64,000 nt of DNA from Reticulitermes lucifugus. Its lineage: Eukaryota; Arthropoda; Insecta; Blattodea; Rhinotermitidae. The stretch is from contig JAKCWW010000891.1 in assembly GCA_026260175.1 (NCBI GenBank), forward strand, positions 24,085 through 88,084, in the 5' to 3' direction. A model generated the notes under the pieces. The model did no database searches. It was not told where the DNA came from and worked only from the letters and a program-made list of their open reading frames with translations. This document shows positions 47,211 through 57,400 of this stretch, in pieces. The translations under genes were made by a program, and so were the position numbers. The first letter of the stretch is position 1, and each line of letters starts with the position of its first letter.

Positions 47211-47829
47211 TCTGTATTTGGTGATATAAATGAACATTTTTGCGATGCTGAACACAAACATTGAACAGTCGCAGAAAGTGACAACAAACTGTCTCCAATA
47301 GTACTGCCAACATCATGACCTTCCCCTGATATCCTATGACATTTATTCATATAATCCCAGCTAAGTGCACTTGCATTTAGTTGGAATTATACGAATAATA
47401 TGCTTAATGCACAGAATAATATTCAGATGCTATGGCCTATTCCTTGTGTCTGTGTGTCATCGTGAATCCGTGATAAAGAGCAGGCCCTGTCCGAATAGGG
47501 GCTGTTGCGCCAAGAAAAAAAAACCCTATTCCTTACACTCCAATACACAGCTAACAAACTGTCAATGTTACATTCACCAGCCCACTGATGGAGGCACCTT
47601 CATCCCTCAACCTGTTGCACAACCCAATTAAACCTTAAAAATGAGGTGCAGCTAATCACATCAAACAGGACATCTCCAAGGTAATTGTGTGATGATTCTA
47701 ATGTGCTATATGCCTTTAGTACATCTTCATCTTCTTCATCTTCATCTTTATTAAATTCCATAAATCCATTACAGGGTCTCAGAGACCTACCGGATATAGA
47801 ACTAGTCACATCTTATCACATTATAATAA

Positions 47830-48475
47830 ATTTAATATAGAACAAAAATTGCTTTAAAAAGTAATGAAACTTCCCTAATATACAGATTATAATTGCTATA
47901 AAAGTATTCAATTGTAAGAATAAGATAACAATGAAATGAAGTTAAACAAATTACATAGATAGAATTCCCTGAAATTAGCAGTCACAACAAACCAAGATCC
48001 TACTTGAAGATAGTTTTGAAATATTCCTCTAATGAATAAAAGAAATGAGTTAGAAGAAAATCTTTTAAGGTACTTTTGATTTTTCTTTTTTCTTGAACCA
48101 AGCATTTTATATGTGAGGGAAGATTATTGTAAACCTTGATGCCAGTGTAGTAAGCACCTTTTTGGACTATTGCAAGTCTCAAGTGTGGTAGATGAAGATT
48201 AGTTCTATTTCTAGTATTGATAGTGTGGATTCCGTTATTATGTTCAAAAATGTTATTACTATTAATTACAAATAGTAATAAAGAAAGTAATACTGGGATT
48301 GCAGTGGCAAAATTTGTAACTTTTTGAATTGTACCCTATAAGAATCCCTACTTCTGATATTTGTAATACAATACAATACAATTATCCTAATTACTCTCTT
48401 CTGCAGCCAAAATATATTGTTGCTAATTAAAGAGTTTCCCCAGAATATTATACTATAAGACATTACTCATAAGTA
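47830..48475 (-). pseudogene. LINE ORF2 C-terminal relic
   Basis: Minus strand IIFWGNSLISNNIFWLQKRV, SRDSYRVQFKKLQILPLQSQ, then VYNNLPSHIKCL, FLLTHFFYSLEEYF. Same module as at 7862 but another copy. One or more frameshifts separate the pieces. 5'-truncated. Confidence 0.8.
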
Positions 48476-48479
48476 CAGA

Positions 48480-48929
48480 TACTCCTTATGCACTACGTCA
48501 CAAGGGACAGGGTCGCAATTACCTAATACTACCTTCCTCATTCAAGGTCAGCGATTCTATTGTAGAATCCTGGTTGATAATCATCATGCGATACAACTGT
48601 TCCCGCAAAAGTGAGTTTCTCTACCATCTATACTAGATAATCTGTGATCTATACGGTACTAAACACAGCCTTTGAATGCCGACTACAGTAACGCACGCAG
48701 ATGCCGCTTGTGTCGCCATTAGACACAGTTGCTAGTACACTCGTCGTACTACCGTGTTATGTATTGTCCCTGAACATGGATCAGACGTAGTTCCTGACTG
48801 AACGTTTTCGAATGAACGGATCAACGTGCCCACTGTTCTGGCTCTTCGTGCAGCGGTCAGGATCGAACAACTTGTCCTTTAGGAACGCCGTCAATCTTCA
48901 CTGGCAATAATCAAGGCAATTTCGGTGAC
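48480..48929 (+). promoter_or_regulatory. CpG-richer block, candidate Sec16 promoter and 5' UTR exon
   Basis: Dense in CG dinucleotides in a CpG-poor neighbourhood, and it ends in GGTGAC/GTGAGTAG (donor at 48930), a strong donor. The ATGs in it are followed quickly by stops (for example ATGGATCAGACGTAG at 48777), so any exon here would be non-coding. It could be the start of the plus-strand Sec16 gene, or a bidirectional control region between the two genes. RNA evidence is needed to say which. Confidence 0.3.
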
Positions 48930-49189
48930 GTGAGTAGTGTTCTTTTGAGGTCAGTATGTGGAGTGTGTGTATATATATATATATGTATGCAATTGTAACA
49001 ACTTTTGTAGGCATACTCATGCTTTGAATTGTCAGTAAAACTGGAAATATGTTGCTGTGATCGTGTGGAAGCTTTGGCGTTCTTTGTTATGTTATACATG
49101 GTAAAACTTTTCTGAAGAACAAAACCATCTGTGAGTTCTGTTCCTGTCTGAAATTGTTATTTCAGCGCGAATAACCAAATTCATAAAAC

Positions 49190-49510
49190 TTACTAACTAA
49201 CTATCTCCATCGAGCAGAGTTCTTCTTGAGAAAATAATTTTGATCATTTTAATATTATCCTTCCATCTGTGCTTAGGTCTTCCAAGTGGTCTTTTTCCCG
49301 CAGGTTTTCCTAGCAAAATCCTGTATGCGCCTCCCCCCACCCCAATACGTTGCCACATGCGTCGCCTATCTCATTCTTGATTTGATCAAGTGAATAATAT
49401 TTGGTGAGTAGCACAGATCTTGAAGCTGCTCATTGTGCTGCCTCCTTGATTCCCCCTGTTACCTTATCCCATTTAGGCCCAAGTATCTTCCTCAGCACCC
49501 CATTCTTGAA
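49190..49510 (-). pseudogene. LINE-type relic (GKRPLGRPKHRWKDN tail)
   Basis: Minus strand RILLGKPAGKRPLGRPKHRW then KDNIKMI and a stop; this GRPxxRW(K/E)DN ending is common at the C-terminus of insect LINE ORF2. Confidence 0.65.
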
Positions 49511-49589
49511 CACCTTTAGCCTATAATTATTTTATATACTAACATATGCCATAAATAGTGTAAAATTATACATAATCCATTAACATGAA

Positions 49590-49628
49590 CCCTGCATGTT
49601 TCAGCGATAAATCACCATCTTCATGGAG
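49590..49628 (-). ncRNA. decayed hammerhead-like motif
   Basis: Minus strand CTCC, ATGAAGA (C3 to A), hairpin GTGAT/ATCGC, T, GAAACATGCA, GGG. Stems I and II pair; the core is broken at C3 and at the cleavage triplet. Confidence 0.4.
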
Positions 49629-50339
49629 ACGTCAGTACAAAAGAATGTATAATGTTAATACAGCAATTTTACATGTACAATGTTAAAAATGTATAATAGC
49701 AGCTATAAATATAATAATGTGGATATTATGGCTAGTGTAATATTGACATATTTTTGGTTAAAATTCATTGATGCTCTTGTTTACAATGTGTGCAGGTACA
49801 TGTATATGTACATACATACATATGATATTGAAGTTTTTGCTCCAGATGGCTCAAGTGCCTGTGCTGCGTATTGATGTGTGCTGAGTAGGAAGGTGTTGTG
49901 TACAACATTTTCCAAACTTGTGTTGATTTCTTGTCTGAGGACAGCGCATTTTAACCCTTAATCCTGTTTTTAAAATTTAGAATTTGAGGAATTAATCATG
50001 TGCTGTGAACTATTGTCAGATAATTACATATAGGGTACTTTTTTTTTTGACCCCCCTCATTGGCTACTTTCCGCCAGTATTTCAATTTGTCATGAGTTTT
50101 GGTTGATGCATTTTAGTTAAGTGTATTGCAGTAATATTATTTATGTACTCACTATATGTGAAGAACGTGGTTGGAAGTTTGAATTCAATGTGGTGAAGTT
50201 AATATTAGGTTTTTACTCACCATATTTGAAGAAGGTGCTGGAAATGGTTTCCTTCAGCTTACAGACATGTGTCACTTGTAACAAATGCATAGTTCATTGC
50301 ATGTCAGAGCTGTGCTGGTGAAATTGAAGATGCTAATTT

Positions 50340-50715
50340 TTTTTTTGCCCCAGATTGTCTTAACTGCAGGGATTATTACTGTACGCTTTATTCTCTAATA
50401 CACCCAAAAGTAAAAAATTGCATGGATGCAGATCTGGCAAGCAGGGAGGCCACAATCCCCTATTTATTATTCTGTCACCAAAAACACTGTGTAAACAGTG
50501 CATAGAATGTTTTGTGGTGTCAGCTGTTGCACTCTGTTGCTGATAGTGGCATAGGTTTTCTCATAATTGGACAGGTATTCAACAAATGTTGTCAGAATGT
50601 GTGTAACATGTTGGTGTGAATTTATATCTCAGAAAAAAATGGGCCCAATAATCCTACTTGCAGTCATAGCACACCAAACACCAGCCACAGTCAATGTTTT
50701 AGTGTTTTAGCTATA
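50340..50715 (-). pseudogene. DDE transposase relic (Tc/mariner superfamily)
   Basis: Minus strand TVAGVWCAMTASRIIGPIFF, HQHVTHILTTFVEYLSNYEK and a decayed QQ-SATA...HC...F/GDRIINRGLWPP block, in transposase order, with stops. Confidence 0.75.
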
Positions 50716-50801
50716 TGTATTAAATTAATATAAGTTTTATATGACAATGATATCACCAATGCAGCCTACCAAATGTGAAACCATAAAAATGTGGCTTGTT
50801 T

Positions 50802-50960
50802 ACTGACAATTGGTTTTAAACTTGGCATCACATGGAGTTGACCACCCACCCTCATATAGTGCCAGGGATAAAGAAAGAGTAGAGCTATACCTCTACTCCC
50901 CCTCTGGGCCTTCATGGCCTATTCTAGGGAGAACTTTACCTGTTTACCTTTACCATCACG
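50802..50960 (+). mobile_element. SINE family 1, 5'-truncated, plus strand
   Basis: Body ACCCTCATATAGTGCCAGGG, AAAGAAAGAGTAGAGCTATACC, CTACTCCCCCTCTGGGCCTTCATGG and a TTTACCTTTACC tail. Directly abuts the hammerhead-like motif. Confidence 0.8.
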
Positions 50961-51005
50961 TGCTTCCTGAAGATCGTGTTTTGAATGCCGAAACATGTTG
51001 GAGCG
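50961..51005 (+). ncRNA. hammerhead-like ribozyme motif, intact core
   Basis: TGCTTC, CTGAAGA (50967-50973), TC, hairpin GTGTT-TTG-AATGC, C, GAAA (50990-50993), CATG, UU, GGAGCG. Stem I TGCTTC/GGAGCG pairs over six positions (two G-U), stem II over five (two G-U), stem III A-C/G-U. NUH = GUU. All conserved core letters (CUGANGA, GAAA) are present; two bases precede stem II where the textbook hammerhead has none. Confidence 0.6.
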
Positions 51006-51084
51006 ATATATTAATATTTATATGTGAATAGTTGTGCATTTAGTTGGTTTAATAATCTGACTATAATTCTATTCAGTGTGTTCT

Positions 51085-51235
51085 GCAGGGGCTCTGTCCC
51101 TGCGGTGAAGTGGCTGGAGTGTAAAGCTGACCTCTGAACTCCATCTAATGCCAAGGTTAAGAATGAATAGAACTATAACTCCGCTCCCCCTAATGCCTTC
51201 TTGGTGTCCACAGAGACAACTTTACCTTTAGTGTA
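51085..51235 (+). mobile_element. SINE family 1 fragment
   Basis: AACTCCATCTAATGCCAAGG, ACTATAACTCCGCTCCCCC, ACAACTTTACC; diverged. Confidence 0.6.
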
Positions 51236-51312
51236 TGTAAGGATTATTGCCCTCATGGTGTCCACAGGGACAACTTTACCTTTAGTGTATGTAAGGAGTA
51301 TTTCCCATGTGA
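51205..51312. repeat. tandem duplication, about 54 bp
   Basis: GTGTCCACAG(A/G)GACAACT then TTACCTTTAGTGTATGTAAG occurs twice back to back, the copies nearly identical, from the SINE tail. Confidence 0.8.
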
Positions 51313-52339
51313 TGTCCCTTGGCCATGTTTTATTTGAAGGTGAAGGTATGTACAGAATGAATGCCATATTTGTAATGAAATATTCTGTTCTGTGGCCTGT
51401 GGTAAAATTAGATCAAGACAAAATTCTGCATGGAGAGTCACAATGCAACATTTGTCCTACACCACCTTTTAAGAATTAGGATTTGGTGGGTTAAGTTTTG
51501 CTTATTTAACAGCACTTCCTGAACTCTGTAGGTCATAATAAGTGTCTTGTAGTAGGATGGTTATAAATTATGAATTGGAACAATTTGGGAGGAAGGAGTT
51601 GTCATCAGTTTTGATTTACTGTCCCAGCATTTGCCTGTAGGGACTGAGGACAATGGTTTCCAAATCAGGATGCAAAATGAGGACGTTCTGAATGTGAAGC
51701 AGAAATGTTAACCACATGAGTGTTATGGAATGTGATTGTTCTTATACTGCAGGTGTGCACAAATACCGGGCACCAGGTAGCCATGGTGACTTAAGTTTTG
51801 TATGATGGTGTCTGATATTTGTGGATCCTCAGTATGGAACTTGCTTCATGTTACCCTTCTGGCACCTACAGTTTTGAGGTGTCTCTTAGATTTTTGGAAA
51901 ATTTGTTCACCCCTGTTATACTAGTACAGTCCCAAAGGGAAATGAAGGGTGCATCTGTTACATACAATTTTTGCATGCGTAGGAACTCTTGTCATTTTTT
52001 ATTAATTAGTGTGAACCCACAGACTCTGATCCACTCTGCACAATATTCCATCTGCCCCCCTCTATTCTTCTGTAAATTCCAATATTCCATTTATCAGCAA
52101 ATTTTCCAGCTGCATACATTTAGCTACACTGGTACCAACCTGACTTATGACTTTGAGATTTTCTTGTTTATGTAAGATTGTATCGGGATGCTATTTTGTA
52201 TGTCAAGTATCACTGTTCACATCCCATCCAGTCCGTTATGTTACACAACTTCACCCACTTACTTGGTTTTCCACACGCATTGCCAGAGATAGAATGTCAG
52301 GTTTGTATGTCTCATCATCATTTGCATCCAAATAAGACA

Positions 52340-52790
52340 ACTGTGGTTTACAAACTCTGTGACACAGATCTTGAGGCAAGACTGAATTTTGTGCATCGAT
52401 ATTCATGGAGTGCATGATGGAGAAACAGACCCAGCAGGTATGCTGTTTACAGGTGAATCTTGGTTTCATCTCAGATATGTGAAATCTCAGAATAATAGGT
52501 ACGGGTCTGCAGAAAATTCCGTGATAATTCACGGAGTGTCATTATGTGATGTTAAGGTTGGTATGTGTGAGTGCAAGTAGGATAATTGGGCATATTTTTT
52601 TTCTAAGACCCTAAATTCACACTTATATGTTATACACATTTTTGACACCATTTTTTTTAACATCTGTCCAGTTGCAAGAGAATGTATGCATTTTTCAGCC
52701 TGACAATGCAGCAGCTGACACTGCAAAGAATGAAGTGTTTGAATGTAATGTGATACACTTTGTCAGATAAAATAATGTCCCTGTGTAGGT
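52340..52790 (+). pseudogene. DDE transposase relic (Tc/mariner superfamily)
   Basis: ARLNFVHRYSW, DPAGMLFTGESWFHLRYVKS, QNNRYGSAEN, GVSLCDVKVG, then FQPDNAAADTA at about 52695. Same transposase type as the minus-strand relic at 50340. A decayed FTDE(A/S)WFH motif carries the second catalytic Asp position, here Gly. Confidence 0.75.
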
Positions 52791-53162
52791 GATGAATACA
52801 CCAACATTTAACTCTTGTGAGAGGAACATAACTGTGTATGTTGAAAATCTTGTGGTTCCACTGATACTGAATTTCTTCATCTTGATGTATTCTTTCCTAG
52901 GCAGCAGGTAAATGCTTCCTAATGTCTGCTCCCTCTGCAAACAGTCATTCTTGGTACACCACAAAGAATGAAGGTCCGGGACAGCAGGGGTTTGCAAACA
53001 ACAGTCATCTATATAACAGAACACTACATCATGTGGGTCCTGCAACAGATGTAAGCGGATGTGTAGAAGTGTGCTAATATTACACATTGTCTGTGTATTG
53101 GTTTTACTGTTTATTAAACACCAACTAAATACACTTATTTGACGTATTGTTTATACTGTTCT

Positions 53163-53203
53163 ATCCTTCATGTTTCAGTTCATTCAGAGCCATCCTCAGG
53201 GAG
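53163..53203 (-). ncRNA. decayed hammerhead-like motif
   Basis: Minus strand CTCC, CTGAGGA (intact CUGANGA), T, weak hairpin, T, GAAACATGAA, GGAT. Stem I starts to pair; stem II is degraded; the triplet reads GAA. Confidence 0.35.
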
Positions 53204-53420
53204 ACATATAAGGGAATGTATGATTGTACAATGTATTAAAGGTCACTACACATACATTTCTTTATATACATAATATAGTGATATTAAAATACAGCTCAGT
53301 TCAACATGAATATGCCATGGATATAAATAATTGAAGATAAAAGTATAAAGGTTTTAAACATTTTTTTACAAAAGTAAGCTTAATTAAAAGAGTAAAAACC
53401 ATAAACACAATTTTATTTGT

Positions 53421-53474
53421 AGTATTTATTGCAACATGTTTTGACCCTACAGGGTGATCATCAGGCTAAATACT
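53421..53474 (-). ncRNA. hammerhead-like motif with long stem I
   Basis: Minus strand AGTATTTAGC, CTGATGA, TC, hairpin ACCC-TGTA-GGGT, C, AAAACATGTT (G12 to A), GC, AA bulge, TAAATACT. Stem I is GC/GC plus eight perfect pairs beyond a two-base bulge. The G12 change should stop cleavage. Confidence 0.5.
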
Positions 53475-53538
53475 TATTAAAACACAGAAAAGGCTATACA
53501 GTTGCTTTTTCCAAACTGAGATCTCTGTTTGCTAAAAG

Positions 53539-53539
<1 letters not shown>

Positions 53540-53570
<31 letters not shown>
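53540..53570. repeat. (GAT)10 microsatellite
   Basis: 31 bp run. Confidence 0.95.
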
Positions 53571-53572
<2 letters not shown>

Positions 53573-54187
53573 AGTTCAGAAAATTAGTGTCTCTGTCTTT
53601 CCCTAAGCTTAGTTCTTCTCCATGTTCTTTTCTTCTGCATGCAATTTTAACCACCCTCTTCCTGTCTTGATGTCAGTCTTCCTGTTAGATATTCCTTTAA
53701 GTTTCATGTTCAAAACCATCTTTGTGGTCTGTCTTCATTTGTATAATATGCTTGTGTGGTATTTATCTTTAAATTCTCTCTTAATTTTTTTTTTTCATTT
53801 CTTATTACCTCTTCCCAGGTTTTCCATTCTGATCTTAAAAAACTGAACACTGCAGACCAACTATCCTGAGGTATTTTGTGATTTTTTTTTTCAGTTGAGG
53901 AAAATGGGCTAGAACCTCAATCTGGGCTGTGACCACTTTGTTTCACATTGTTTATACTTTGAGATACTGAAAGCATATGTACAATGTATGTGTACATCTG
54001 AAAAGTTTCATTTCATCTGCTTTTGGGTCTTCCAGTATGTTTTAATTTTTTTCTTTGACATTGCCCATATTGGAGATAGGCCTATTTTTCTGAGTGGTAA
54101 AGTGTCCTGTATTTTTTATTCTTTCTGCAATATATTGTTATTAGGTATAAGTGTGCACTTGAAATTTATTTTTTATCTGTCTTTTAG

Positions 54188-54429
54188 CAAGCATGGCAGC
54201 AGCATCAGTCTCAGCAACATCAGTCTCAGCAACATCAGTCTCAGCAGCCTCACTATAACTGGTACTCACCAGCATCGAAGTCCCCACTGAATACAAGCCA
54301 CCCGCCGAACAGTGGCACAGGGGCTGGTAACTCTTGGAACTGGGGTAGTGGTGCAATCTACCAACAGCAGCCAATACAGTATGGGCAACCATTCCAGCAG
54401 AACACCCAACAGTATTCTGCACCATACAG
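54188..54429 (+). CDS. Sec16: Sec16-like exon a (Gln-rich, HQSQQ repeats)
   Basis: Acceptor TCTTTTAG, donor CAG/GTACGA, phase 0 in and 2 out. Reads QAWQQHQSQQ and so on with three copies of a 15-bp unit giving HQSQQ, then NSWNWGSG and a YQQQPIQYGQ tail. No in-frame ATG, so at least one coding exon lies upstream. No homologue-level evidence inside this exon alone; it is tied to the gene by frame and the shared WNWG motif. Confidence 0.72.
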
Positions 54430-57400
54430 GTACGATTCTGGAATACTTGCAGTCGGCAGTGCACTACAGTGAGGGGAGGGAATTTATTCTTAAGCATATG
54501 AAATCATGTCCTCAGTTCTTACACATTTTTAGTTGAATGGGGGATGTTGTGTGAACCTTTTGTGCTTGACAGGACTGATGTGTGAAAGTCTGTCTCTCAT
54601 TAAAATCTGGCACTTTCATTTACCTGCTAGGTTTGCTATTGAATTGAGTGTTCCATGTATCGGGTGTCCCATAAGTCCAGTCTCAGAGGGAAAAGCACTA
54701 GCAAAGCAAATTTTCAGATTGATGTCCCACCTGCTGCTCACACAGGTTGATATGATGCTGCCCGCTGTATCACACACATTCTCACTCTGAGGTGTGATGT
54801 CAGTAGTAGCAGCAGCATGGATATTTTTTTAAGGTCGTCAGTGGTATGTGGGCAGGTGTGGTGCACAAGTCACTTCAGATGACCTAGAGGAAAAAATCGA
54901 GGGGCATCAGATCCGGGGATCTTGGTGACCATTCAGTTGGTCCCTTGTGCCAAATCCATTGCCCAAGAATAACTTCATCTAACCAGTTTCGCACTCGCCA
55001 GCAAAATGAGGTGGTGCTGCAGCCTGCTGGAAGTAAAATTGTGTCATACTGTCAGTGACATTTCATTCATGTACGGTTCCAAAACATCATTGAAGAACTG
55101 GAGATATCTTTCAGCATTCACCACTCCTCCCAGGAGTACTGGTCCCAAAAGAACGGCTTCATGTGTCATGCACCTCCTGGTTATTCTTGGGTTAGTTTGG
55201 TGATAAGTGTCGACTGCGACATGAGGATTATCCTGCTCCCAGTACATGGTGTTTTGTCCTTTACATATCTGTTTAAGTGGAAACACACCTCATTGCTGAA
55301 CATGATATTGTTCGCTCCGATTCTTTGTGACTTAAACCATTCACAGAATTTAACTCAGCGATCTTTGTTATCTCCACATAATTCTTGTACAAAATGTATC
55401 TTGTATGGATGAAATATGTGATGTTGCACTATTCAGTGTACTTATGTCTTTGGAAGTACAGTTTCAGATGCAGGCTTTCTTAGCAATTATTGTGGACTTC
55501 CTGCAGTCTAGGAAAGTACAACCATACTGCTTTCATCATCAGGGAAGTTCTCAGGTGACCAACTGTTGGTTTGTTTTGAAACACTTCCAGTCTCGTGAAA
55601 TCTCGAATAAATTCAACCAACAGAATGCTGTCCAGGTCACGGTTTGTTGGGGTGATGATGGTGAAGTTCTTCAGCTGTCTGTTGTTGGCTAAGGTCAGAG
55701 GTGTGCAAAATGACAATTCCTTCCTTTTCCTGAACAGTGTACCTCTCATTTATATCGTCCATTATGTGTTATTCTACCTGCAACAAAAAACTATAATGTT
55801 CCTTATGAGACTGGACTTACGAACACCCTGATAGGTGTATATTCTAAGATTCCCATATTTCTCATGCTAGTCTCGTGGCTAGACAACTTGACTCCAAGCT
55901 ACATTTGCTGTTGGCCAAGAATTAGGATGTTACTCGGCTCATCAGCTTGATGGAATGGGGTTAATCTGTTGGTGCAGGAATACCATGTTCACAAGAATCT
56001 GCCACTGGTCTGTTTGTAACAGATAAATCCAGTCAACACCCATTCCCTAGTCAGCAGTCTTAACTACCAAAATCAGTTCAACATAATATGAAATTGCATG
56101 GAAGGAACTCTTAAGTGCCTTCGCTGCAATTGGCATGTAAAAACAGACCAAAAGATTCATACAGCAGGACTTGAGGGGGTAGGTAACTTTGCATGCACAC
56201 ACACACACTGTTGGAAAAGACTTTGTATGTTCCTCCAAAATCACTAGCCATAAGTGCTTTTTATATAATTTTATCCTTGTCAATGAGCCACCATTTTCCA
56301 GCCATCCCCTAATCTGTTTGTTCACTGCCTCTCCTCACAAGATTTTTGTTTTTAATTGTTTATCTTCCCCTGATTGCCACTGAAAGAATCCAGCAGTCAG
56401 CCCACAGTTCTGCTCAGCGAGTGCTGTGACTTATGTCACAGACCCTCATAAGTCTGTCATTCTAACTATCATGACCCCTTCAAAGTAATCTCCATAGAAC
56501 TTTATATACCTTGAGCCCAGCAGTCATGCCACTGTTTGAAGCATTTTGTGAAATGCATTATTTGAAACTCAGCTAGCGTGTCCTGTGATATTTGAATTGT
56601 GGTGGTATCATTAATCCTTCTGCCCTTTAATGCCAACTTGAGTTTTGGGTAAAGCAAGAAGTCACATGACACTAGGTGTGGTGAGCAGAGAGGATGTGCA
56701 GTGACAGTCATTTTGCATTTAGTCAGAACTTCGTGTACAAAGAAGAGTGAGCAGGTGTGGGACATGAATTTGGTGGCAGTCTGACACATGTTCACATTAT
56801 CTTTCAAAATGCTGCAAACTGACCCAAATGAAATTGTCAACATGTTGAGCAACTTTATGGATAGTGATTCTTCTACTTTTGAGGACAAGTTTTTTCCCCT
56901 CATTCCACATTTTTTTTGTTTTGCTTGTCTGTGGACGTCCTGAGTGTTTGATGTGTTTAGCAGAAGTGACACCACTTTTGAACTTGGAAAACCACCCCAA
57001 AATTCAGCAGAGACTATTGTTTCAACATCTAGCAGTAGAAATTTATGCTAGCAACAGTAGTGTCTTCTTGTGGATGGTCTGGAAACAATTTTATTTTACC
57101 ACATAATAATTATAGATGTATGTAATATGTTTGTAAAGGAGAGACCAAATTTCACACCTGTGCAACTGCAGGTAAATTTATAGTGTGTATAATTTAATCT
57201 TTATCTTATTAGATGGAAGCTAGGGAGATAAAAGGTTCTGAAGTGAATAATAACATATTTGTAACGTAGAAGTAATGAGGTATTTTCTTAATGTTTCAGT
57301 TCCTTTCTACTCTGTGATATAATAGACAGTTTTGGTCACTACATTTTTATAAAATTATGTCCCATGTTAACAGATTTTGTTAGGATAGTCAAATCAAGTA

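Noticed and set aside
52414-52437. ATGATGGAGAAACAGACCCAGCAG followed by GTATGC, an in-phase candidate first coding exon for Sec16
   Set aside because: The same bases lie inside the Tc/mariner-type transposase relic at 52340-52790, so the fit is most likely chance. RNA evidence could revive it.
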